Shown here in pieces: positions 13,823 through 20,041 of a DNA stretch of 20,041 bases. The notes below the pieces were generated by a model that worked only from the letters and a program-made list of their open reading frames with translations, was not told the origin of the DNA and did not search any database. The translations under genes were made by a program, and so were the position numbers. This DNA comes from SpSt-600 sp042408195 (GTDB lineage Bacteria; Chloroflexota; Anaerolineae; SpSt-600), in the NCBI GenBank assembly GCA_042408195.1, contig JBHOQL010000028.1:1-20041 (forward strand), in the 5' to 3' direction. Position 1 is the first letter of the stretch; every line of letters starts with the position of its first letter.

Positions 13823-15781
13823 ATGGAGAGGCCGCGAATCGGTGTCTATATTTGTGAGTGTGGGGTAAATATCTCCGCAACCGTAGATGTAAATGTCGTG
13901 GCTGAGATGGCTTCAAAGCTCCCAGGCGTCGCTGTCACCCGGGTTTACAAATACATGTGCTCCAAGCCTGGTCAGCTCATGATCCAGGAAGATATCCACA
14001 ACTTGGGCCTCAACCGGATTGTGGTAGCTGCTTGTACTCCCAGGATGCATGAGTTGACCTTTCAGCAAGCTCTGGAAGCTGCTGGCCTCAATCCGTATTG
14101 CCTTGAAATAGCTAACATCAGAGAACATGTATCCTGGGTAACGAAGGATAGGGAAAAAGCGACCGAAAAGGCTAAGAGGCTCGTTCAGGCCGCCGTAGCT
14201 CGGGTTGCCTTCCACGAGCCCCTCGAACCCCGTCGTGAACCCGTCACCAGAGCTGCCCTGGTAGTGGGAGGAGGGATCGCAGGCATCCAAGCTGCCTTAT
14301 CCATTGCTGATGCAGGTTATCAGGTTTATTTGGTTGAGCGGGAACCATCTATCGGTGGCCGTATGGCCCAGTTGGACAAAACCTTCCCCACCTTGGACTG
14401 CAGTACCTGAATCCTCGGCCCTAAAATGACGGATGCCGGTCGGCATCCCAAAATTACCCTCCTGACCTACAGTGAAGTTGAAGATTTATCCGGCTACATT
14501 GGCAATTTTACTGTAAAGGTTCGGAAGAAGGCCCGATCGGTGCGGGAAGAGGTTTGCACCGGCTGCGGGATATGCGAGGAAAAGTGCCCGGTAAAAGTGT
14601 TGGATACCGGCTTCCAAGCAGGGATGGGCAAGCGCAAAGCTATTTACCGCCCCTTCCCTCAAGCTATCCCCAACATCCCCGTAATTGACCGGGAGAACTG
14701 CCTCTGGTTCACTAAAGGCCGATGTCGAGCCTGCGAGAAGCTCTGCCCTGCTGGGGCCATTGACTTTGAGCAGCAGGACCAGATGCTGGAACTGAAGGTA
14801 GGAGCCATCATAGTAGCCACGGGCTTCGCCATGTGGGATCCTACTAAGCTCCCTCAGTACTCTTACGGCCTTTCCCCTAACATAATTACGGGGTTGCAAT
14901 TTGAGAGGCTCGTCAGCGGCACCGGCCCCACTGGAGGGCAGATCCTCACCGCTGAAGGGAAAAAGCCAGAGCGGGTGGCCATAATCCACTGCGTTGGCAG
15001 CAGAGATGTGAACGCTCATCCCTATTGTTCCCGTATTTGCTGCATGTACTCCCTCAAACATGCTCATCAAGTCAGGGACTACACGGGGGCTGAAGTTTAC
15101 GAGTTCTACATGGACATGCGAGCTTTTGGTAAAGGCTACGAAGAATTTTACGAGCGCGTTCAGGGAGAAGGGGTGATTTTCGTCAGGGGCCGTGGCGCCG
15201 AAGTGGAAGTCCTCCCTAACGGCAAACTCAGAGTGAAGGGAGAAGATGCCAACCTTGGCAAGCCGGTCTTCGTTGACGTAGATATGGTGATCCTGGCTAC
15301 AGCCATCGAGCCACAACCCGATGCGGAACGGGTAGCAGCCCTGTTCCGGTTGGGGCGAACCCCCGATGGCTGGTTTGCCGAAGCTCATCCCAAGCTCAGA
15401 CCTGTTGAAACAGCGAGTGCGGGAATATTCTTGGCAGGAGCTTGCCAAGGTCCCCGTGACATACCTGATACTGTGGCCCACGCCGAAGCCGCTGCTATGG
15501 AAGTAGTGAAACTTCTCAATATGGGTGAAGTTCTAATATCCCCGACAGTTGCAGTGGTAAACGAAGAGGCATGCGTGGGCTGCGGTGAGTGCATTTTGGC
15601 TTGCCCCTACTCTGCTATATCCCGTAATTTGCGCGGCAAGGCTGAAGTCAATTCGGCTCTGTGTCAGGGGTGTGGCACTTGTGCCGCCACTTGCCCATCT
15701 CATGCCATCACCGCCCTCCACTTCAGCGATCAGGAGATCGTGGCACAGATTGACGGGCTGCTTGAGTATTCTGTTCCTTAG
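13823..15781 (+). CDS. hdrA: Heterodisulfide reductase subunit A, selenocysteine-containing (TGA at codon 196)
   Basis: The product is 652 aa when TGA 14408-14410 is read as selenocysteine; both halves lie in one frame. The order is an N-terminal iron-sulfur domain (Cys11, 13, 46, 71), an FAD/NAD fold with VVGGGIAGIQAALS (~147-160), and DKTFPTLDCST-U-ILGPKM, where other HdrA proteins have Cys in place of U196. Next come the inserted ferredoxin (Cys245/248/251/255 and Cys293/301/304/308), the HC...CSRICC cluster (Cys390, 402, 406, 407) and a C-terminal ferredoxin (Cys584-594 and 614-624). HdrA is the flavin-bifurcating electron hub of HdrABC. Selenocysteine-containing HdrA is known in some methanogens and bacteria. 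The start ATG has GAGAGG upstream and a 93-nt gap from hdrB. A standard caller would split it into two genes. Confidence 0.9.
14408..14448 (+). promoter_or_regulatory. Selenocysteine codon with bacterial SECIS element
   Basis: TGA at 14408-14410 is followed, 20 bases later, by a perfect 7-bp stem GGATGCC (14431-14437) / GGCATCC (14442-14448) with loop GGTC. The loop starts 27 nt after the TGA, inside the 16-37 nt range known for bacterial SECIS elements. The loop begins with G, as SelB recognition requires, and its GGTC matches the apical loop of E. coli fdhF. The stem also encodes the conserved DAGRHP peptide. Confidence 0.85.
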
Positions 15782-15890
15782 ACGAAGCGAAAGACTGCCA
15801 ACCTGATAGCTGTGCAGTGGAAGGAAGGGAAAACCTGAATTCCTTGAGAAATCCCCTGATCTTTCCCTAAAATTTGCTGTTGGGAGGGTA
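15782..15890. other. Short intergenic region after hdrA
   Basis: No clear intrinsic terminator for the hdr operon was seen. A second, weaker promoter-like pair (TTGAGA 15844-15849, TAAAAT 15868-15873, 18-nt spacer) lies here. Confidence 0.4.
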
Positions 15891-15919
15891 TTGCTTTTGG
15901 GTAACCCATGCCTTATAAT
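15891..15919 (+). promoter_or_regulatory. Promoter of the sigma factor gene, with ~200-nt leader
   Basis: TTGCTT (15891-15896), a 17-nt spacer and a perfect TATAAT (15914-15919). Transcription would start near 15926, giving a leader of about 200 nt before the ATG at 16129. The leader contains no recognised riboswitch. An ORF crossing it begins inside the promoter and is not credible. Confidence 0.65.
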
Positions 15920-16128
15920 TTAATTAGCACTTTGCCGGAGACAGGGTTGGCATCGCAATTAACGGGTGCTGAAGTGAAAGTGGAAAGCGGAGAAAGGATA
16001 AGACTGGGAAAGCGCGGGCTGAAAACTATTCCCCGAAAAGCTCCTTTAAATTTATCGCTTGCCATCCCGAAACACACGGCTGTATACCTTTTTTGTCCTG
16101 AGAACAAAACCTCTGTGGGGGTAGGAAA

Positions 16129-17352
16129 ATGGGGAGGAAAAACGCAAGAAAAGTGGAGGAATTTGAAGAACTAGACTTTGATAAAGTGCCGGAACCAGAA
16201 AACATAAACGTAGACGATCCGGAAGAAATTGACGTTGTAGAGCATCTTCTGAACTTGGGGCGGGCAAACGGCTTTGTCACTTACAGTGATGTGCTGGATG
16301 CTCTCCCCGATGCTGAAAGCGATCTGGAGCGCCTTGAAGATATATTCAACGCCCTATTTGAAGAGGGCATTGAGGTGAGCGAGGAACCCCTCCCTCGCAA
16401 AAATAAAGGCCGTAGTGCCACTGCTGCTGAGAAAGATGAGGATGTGGAAGTGGACGATACTATAAGCCTTTACCTTAAAGAAGTTGGGAAAGTGCCCCTT
16501 CTCACCCCTGAAGAAGAAGTGGAACTGGCCAAGAAGATAGAGGAAGGACGACTGGCCAAAAAACGCCTGGCTAAGGGGGTTTCAGACCCTGAAGAGAGGA
16601 AAAGGCTGGAAAAGCTTGTGGAGGAAGGGAAAGAAGCCCAAGATCACCTCATAAAAGCTAACTCAAGGTTGGTGGTGAGTGTAGCCAAAAAATACATAGG
16701 GCGTGGAGTACCTTTCTTAGATCTAATCCAAGAGGGGAACATCGGACTTATAAGGGCCGTTAAGAAGTTTGATTACCGGCGGGGCTACAAGTTCTCCACC
16801 TACGCCACATGGTGGATACGTCAGGCAGTCACTAGAGCCATAGCCGACCAAGGGCGAACCATAAGAGTCCCTGTCCACATGTACGAACAGATAAACCAGC
16901 TCGCCAGAGCTGTCCGTAAGCTAGTCCAGGAACTGGGACGAGAACCCACCACCGAGGAGATAGCCGCGGAGCTGGGCATTTCCCCAAGCAAAGTGGAGCA
17001 GATAGTAAGGGTGTCTCAACGACCCCTTTCCCTTGAGACCCCTGTCGGGGAAGAAGAGGATAGCTTCCTTGGGGACTTCATAGAAGATGTTTCTTCCCCA
17101 TCGCCTACCGAGACCGCTTCTCAGTCTCTCCTCAGAGAGCAACTGGAAGAAATCCTTAAGTCCCTGAGCCCAAGAGAAGCCAAAATACTGAAGTTACGCT
17201 TCGGGTTACTGGATGGATATAGTTACACACTGGAGGAGGTGGGGCGCAAGTTTGGGGTTACGAGGGAAAGGATAAGGCAAATAGAGGCTCAGGCTCTTGG
17301 CCGATTGAGACATCCTTCTCGGAGTCGCAAATTGAGGGATTTCCTAAAATAA
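16129..17352 (+). CDS. rpoD: Principal RNA polymerase sigma factor (RpoD/SigA)
   Basis: The product is 407 aa. An acidic N-terminal region (1.1-like, ~1-105) precedes region 1.2 (DTISLYLKEVGKVPLLTPEE, ~110-130). Region 2 has the hallmark FLDLIQEGNIGLIRAVKKFD and YKFSTYATWWIRQAVTRAI (~197-235), which bind and melt the -10 element. Region 3 follows, then region 4 with the helix-turn-helix YTLEEVGRKFGVTRERIRQI that reads the -35 element. The length is typical for a SigA without a large insert. ATG 16129 follows GGGGGTAGG. This supports reading the TTGACA/TATAAT-like sites in this window as genuine housekeeping promoters. Confidence 0.95.
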   Translation: MGRKNARKVEEFEELDFDKVPEPENINVDDPEEIDVVEHLLNLGRANGFVTYSDVLDALPDAESDLERLEDIFNALFEEGIEVSEEPLPRKNKGRSATAAEKDEDVEVDDTISLYLKEVGKVPLLTPEEEVELAKKIEEGRLAKKRLAKGVSDPEERKRLEKLVEEGKEAQDHLIKANSRLVVSVAKKYIGRGVPFLDLIQEGNIGLIRAVKKFDYRRGYKFSTYATWWIRQAVTRAIADQGRTIRVPVHMYEQINQLARAVRKLVQELGREPTTEEIAAELGISPSKVEQIVRVSQRPLSLETPVGEEEDSFLGDFIEDVSSPSPTETASQSLLREQLEEILKSLSPREAKILKLRFGLLDGYSYTLEEVGRKFGVTRERIRQIEAQALGRLRHPSRSRKLRDFLK

Positions 17353-17356
17353 AAAA

Positions 17357-17429
17357 TGGCGGCGGCAGGATTCGAACCTGCGACCCGGCGATTATGAGCC
17401 GCCTGCTCTACCACCTGAGCTACGCCGCC
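17357..17429 (-). tRNA. tRNA with CAT anticodon (elongator Met, or Ile2)
   Basis: The 73-nt cloverleaf on the minus strand starts GGCGGCGTAGCTCAGG. Its anticodon loop is CTCATAA, its T arm GCAGG-TTCGAAT-CCTGC, its acceptor pairs GGCGGCG/CGCCGCC, and its discriminator is A. CCA is not encoded. The CAT anticodon fits either elongator methionine tRNA or the lysidine-modified tRNA-Ile2; the anticodon-arm context (GCAGGCGG-CTCATAA) looks much like E. coli ileX, so Ile2 is a real option. Confidence 0.9.
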
Positions 17430-17433
17430 ACAG

Positions 17434-17505
<72 letters not shown>

Positions 17506-17515
17506 TTCTATATAA

Positions 17516-17544
17516 ATTATACAGTAAACCATCTCGCCAGTCAA
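17516..17544 (-). promoter_or_regulatory. Promoter of the tRNA pair
   Basis: On the minus strand TTGACT (17544-17539), a 17-nt spacer and TATAAT (17521-17516) lie just upstream of the initiator tRNA, placing transcription start within a few bases of the tRNA 5' end. Confidence 0.8.
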
Positions 17545-17820
17545 GGACGACAAAGAGCAAACAGTGGCTCAAAAAGAACCTCCTAAGGGTCACAGAGGTG
17601 TTTCCAAAAATTCAAAGGGGGAATGAACTTTTATCCTCCATAATTTGCCCAAGAGTGGGAACCTAAGCTAGGCCAATTCGGAACAAGAGGAGGTTGGTAA
17701 AAACGGGGAGAGTCTGGGAAGCCGGTCTTGTAATAAATCGGAAGTTAGTGGGGGCGGAAAAAAACCGAGGCGCAAGGCGCCCCCATTACGGGATAAAAAG
17801 GAAAACAGGGAGGTCAACAG
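17545..17820. other. Intergenic region with inverted repeat 17749-17785
   Basis: No gene was recognised. TGGGGGCG (17749-17756) pairs with CGCCCCCA (17778-17785) around a 21-nt loop containing a run of seven A, about 35 bases before the next start codon. It may act on translation or end upstream transcription; this is not shown. Confidence 0.4.
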
Positions 17821-18039
17821 ATGAGGATTCTGAACCTATGGCGCAAACTTAGTTTGCCCCTCAGAGTAGGGATCATCTTTGGAAGCCTTGGAGCGTTGAT
17901 GACGGTAATAGGACTTGCAAGACAAGGGAACTTTCACCCGTTATCCATCCTTCTGGGGATCCTTATCCCAGGGCTTACTTGGGGGGTAGTAAGCTGGGCC
18001 ATAACCTTTGCCGTGGTAGAAGTGGAAAAGGAAGAATGA
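17821..18039 (+). CDS. Small membrane protein (72 aa) upstream of thiL
   Basis: ATG 17821 follows AGGGAGG (17807-17813). The product has two hydrophobic helices, VGIIFGSLGALMTVIGLA (~16-33) and LSILLGILIPGLTWGVVSWA then ITFAVVEVE (~42-68), with a short charged tail. It matches no family I recognise. The stop codon overlaps the thiL start (ATGA), so it is translated as part of the same operon. Confidence 0.7.
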   Translation: MRILNLWRKLSLPLRVGIIFGSLGALMTVIGLARQGNFHPLSILLGILIPGLTWGVVSWAITFAVVEVEKEE

Positions 18040-19034
18040 AAGTCTCAAACTTGGGGGAATTCGGCCTTATAGAGAGAATTCGTCTCTCCCTTAGCGAACC
18101 CGACCCCAGAGTTATTGTCGGCATAGGGGACGATGTAGCTGTTCTGGAAGGGCCAGGAGAGATGCTCCTTTTAGCCACATGCGATATTCAGGTGGAAGGT
18201 GTTCACTTCCTTCGTTCCCTTATAACTCCTTACGAGCTTGGCCGTAAGGCCCTAGCCATAAATCTTAGCGATATAGCCTCCATGGGTGGAATCCCTGATT
18301 TTGCCCTCATCTCTCTGGCTTTTCCACCCGATACTGATCTTGACTTTGTCGACGAACTTTACCGAGGGCTCAAAGAAGAGGCAACGGAGGCAGGCGTTAG
18401 AATAGTAGGAGGCAATATGGCTCGCCTCCCGGAACGCTTTGCAGTGGATATCTTCCTGCTGGGCAGAGTTGAAAGGGATTTATTCTTGACACGCCGTGGG
18501 GCGAGACCTGGAGATTTGTTAATGGTTACGGGGACCCTCGGTGATTCAGCGGCAGGACTCGCCCTCCTCCTAAAAGGGGTTTGCGAAGAGAAATTCACCC
18601 CCCTCTACAGGGCCCACCTCACACCCAAAGCTAAGCTGAGGGAAGGCCGCGCTCTTGCTCTCGGAAAGTTGGCTACCTCGGCTATAGATGTGAGCGATGG
18701 CCTCGCTAGAGATGTGGGCCATATATGCGATGAGAGCAATGTAGGGGTTGTGATAAGAGCAGCCGATATACCTCTTTCGGAAGAATTGAGGGAAGCAGCT
18801 TATCTTCTGGGAGAAGATCCATACCTTTGGGCCATTGCCGGAGGCGAGGACTATCAATTGCTCTTTACTGCTCCCCCGGAGAAAGCCTCTGAAATCCGCC
18901 AGGCTCTGCATCCGACCCCGGTGACTGAAATAGGGGTGATCCTTCACCCTGAAGAAGGCCGCTTCATCCTTATGCCCGATGGCTCAAAGCGAGCCCTCAG
19001 GCCTGAAGGTTGGGACCACTTCGCCGCCCTTTAA
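18036..19034 (+). CDS. thiL: Thiamine-monophosphate kinase
   Basis: The product is 332 aa from ATG 18036, which overlaps the upstream stop; a longer in-frame start at 17979 lies inside the upstream gene and is less likely. ThiL phosphorylates thiamine monophosphate to thiamine diphosphate with ATP. Visible motifs are VIVGIGDDVAVL (~24-35, metal and nucleotide site), NLSDIASMGGIP (~76-87), GGNMAR, and DVSDGLARDVGHIC in the C-terminal AIRS-like domain. Length and start (LGEFGLIERI) are normal for the family. SelD belongs to the same AIRS superfamily, but the LGEFGLI start and SDIASMGG motif are ThiL. Its stop overlaps the convergent gene at the palindrome TTAA. Confidence 0.93.
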   Translation: MKVSNLGEFGLIERIRLSLSEPDPRVIVGIGDDVAVLEGPGEMLLLATCDIQVEGVHFLRSLITPYELGRKALAINLSDIASMGGIPDFALISLAFPPDTDLDFVDELYRGLKEEATEAGVRIVGGNMARLPERFAVDIFLLGRVERDLFLTRRGARPGDLLMVTGTLGDSAAGLALLLKGVCEEKFTPLYRAHLTPKAKLREGRALALGKLATSAIDVSDGLARDVGHICDESNVGVVIRAADIPLSEELREAAYLLGEDPYLWAIAGGEDYQLLFTAPPEKASEIRQALHPTPVTEIGVILHPEEGRFILMPDGSKRALRPEGWDHFAAL

Positions 19035-20041
19035 ACAAGTTTGTGTATTTCCTTAAGGTTTTGAATTATTGCCATTACAGGTTGCTCTGGCCTTGGCGAG
19101 GGCCCCAGAGGGTCTATTATTTTATCCTCCCCTAGTAGGACGTAGAAAACGTTCAGTACGCAGTAGGATAAGACCTCAAGTTTATAGCCTCCCTCCAAGA
19201 CAAAGACAATGCGACCTTGACAGAGTTCATCGGCTAAGGATTTTAGGATACGTGCCAGTTCAGTGTATCCTGATATGGAAAGGAGCATTGAGGCGAGGGG
19301 GTCGGCCCAGTGGGAGTCGAAGCCCGCTGAGACTAAAATTAGATGGGGCTGGTAGCGCCTGGCTATCGGGATTAGTATTTCTTCAAATATGAGTTTGAAT
19401 CCTTCATCTCCAACCCATCCCCTCAAAGGTACGTTTACGGTGTAGCCGTAGCCTTTCCCCTCACCTATATCGGTTATGTAACCGGTGCCTGGGTAATGAG
19501 GGTATTGATGGGTAGAGAAATAGAGTACAGTCGGTTCGTAGTAGAAGATGTCTTGTGTCCCATTGCCATGGTGGACGTCGAAATCGACGATCAGAACTCT
19601 TTCTACTTCTTTCCTTTCAAGGGCATAACGGGCAGCGATGGCTACGTTGTTGAAGATGCAGAAACCCATCCCTCGTGTTGGAGTAGCGTGGTGACCTGGG
19701 GGTCTTACCAAGGCAAAAGCATTTTCAACTTCTCCGTCAAGCACTGCCCTCACAGCTTCAACTGCTCCTCCAGCAGCCATTAGGGCAGCCTCGTAGGAAC
19801 GTGGGCCCATGTATGTGTCCAAGTCCAGATGACCACCGCCGCTCTCGGCTATTTCTTTCACCAGTTTGATGTAACGGGGAGCATGCACCTTTTCCAGAAG
19901 CTCGCGGGGGACAGGCTTTGGCTCAAGGTGTTTAAGCCTTGAAAGAACTTCTTCCTTTTCCAGAAGGTTCATTATTGCCTGGAGGCGGTGGTGATTTTCG
20001 GGATGGCCCACAAGGGTGTGTTCAAGGTATATGGGGTGGAA
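19031..20041 (-). CDS. Histone deacetylase family protein (AcuC/class II HDAC-like), 5' end outside window
   Basis: The minus-strand frame is open to the right edge (FHPIYLEHTLVGHPENHHRL at the edge), so the true start lies beyond 20041; 336 residues are visible. Motifs: RPPGHHATPTRGMGFCIFNN (catalytic His pair), VDFDVHHGNGTQDIF (zinc Asp and His), SAGFDSHWADPL (zinc Asp) and LEGGY. These are all catalytic and zinc-binding elements of the arginase-fold deacetylases. Bacterial members remove acetyl groups from lysines, polyamines or small amides, so the substrate cannot be told from sequence. The stop codon overlaps that of thiL. The operon partners lie outside the window. Confidence 0.9.
   Translation of the reverse strand, partial: FHPIYLEHTLVGHPENHHRLQAIMNLLEKEEVLSRLKHLEPKPVPRELLEKVHAPRYIKLVKEIAESGGGHLDLDTYMGPRSYEAALMAAGGAVEAVRAVLDGEVENAFALVRPPGHHATPTRGMGFCIFNNVAIAARYALERKEVERVLIVDFDVHHGNGTQDIFYYEPTVLYFSTHQYPHYPGTGYITDIGEGKGYGYTVNVPLRGWVGDEGFKLIFEEILIPIARRYQPHLILVSAGFDSHWADPLASMLLSISGYTELARILKSLADELCQGRIVFVLEGGYKLEVLSYCVLNVFYVLLGEDKIIDPLGPSPRPEQPVMAIIQNLKEIHKLV

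Noticed and set aside
14408..14410. HdrA read as a pseudogene or two separate genes split at TGA
   Set aside because: Both parts share one frame, the TGA replaces a family cysteine, and a SECIS-type hairpin follows at the right distance.
14486..15481. 331-aa open frame on the minus strand opposite hdrA
   Set aside because: It lies wholly antisense to conserved HdrA ferredoxin and flavin motifs and shows no recognisable domain, so it is a by-product of codon use.
15908..16174. 88-aa ORF before rpoD
   Set aside because: Its start codon lies inside the predicted -10/-35 region and it overlaps the rpoD start; the composition is unlike a protein.
18036..19034. thiL considered as selD, given the nearby selenoprotein
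   Set aside because: The LGEFGLI start, SDIASMGG motif and lack of the SelD N-terminal Cys/Sec-Gly motif identify ThiL.

Overview
The window reads as a thermophilic or anaerobic Chloroflexota (Anaerolineae-like) genome, probably a metagenome-derived contig. The taxon is inferred from three things: secreted proteins carrying a YLPLV(V/L) motif, Thr/Pro-rich TPTPT linkers, and the style of the core genes. No 16S rRNA gene is present.

Left edge (1-1100). The first ~110 bases read as a very GC-rich fragment of flagellar FliF. They are followed by a frameshifted, transposase-like remnant on the minus strand. A strong sigma70-type promoter (576-604) then reads into ~400 bases with no credible ORF but with long inverted repeats. 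This is a candidate structured RNA, possibly of the HEARO/omega-RNA type, but that family name is tentative.

Cassette array (about 1105-9115). Six hairpin-forming sites with the attC core pattern (RYYYAAC ... GTTRRRY; most often GCCCAAC ... GTTGGGC) separate plus-strand genes, mostly for secreted, membrane or hypothetical proteins. In order these are an RCC1-repeat protein, a membrane protein, a two-FxLYD-domain protein, a TM-anchored protein with an Ada-type Zn domain, an MTA/SAH nucleosidase-like phosphorylase, and a lipoprotein. No integron integrase is in view, so this looks like a CALIN (cluster of attC sites lacking integrase) or the far end of an integron. The fifth attC is split by a 627-nt, ORF-less group II intron with an intact 34-nt domain V and a domain VI with a bulged branch-point A. 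A 75-bp MITE with TAA target duplications sits between two ORFs of one cassette. A frameshifted PD40/TolB-like beta-propeller gene follows the last attC.

Core operon (10731-15781). A consensus promoter drives a lipoyl-carrier (GcvH/LbpA-like) gene, a lipoate-protein ligase, then hdrC, hdrB and hdrA, with ATGA/GTGA overlaps. HdrA is interrupted by an in-frame TGA exactly where a conserved cysteine is expected (CxxC becomes CxxU). A perfect 7-bp hairpin with a GGTC loop follows at bacterial-SECIS distance, so HdrA is almost certainly a selenoprotein. The combination suggests an electron-transfer complex, possibly sulfur-related (sHdr-like), that works with a dedicated lipoyl carrier.

Right part (15782-20041). 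This holds the principal sigma factor gene with a ~200-nt leader, two CAT-anticodon tRNAs on the minus strand (one an initiator) with their own promoter, a small membrane protein overlapping thiL, and a convergent class-II HDAC-family deacetylase gene running off the window end.
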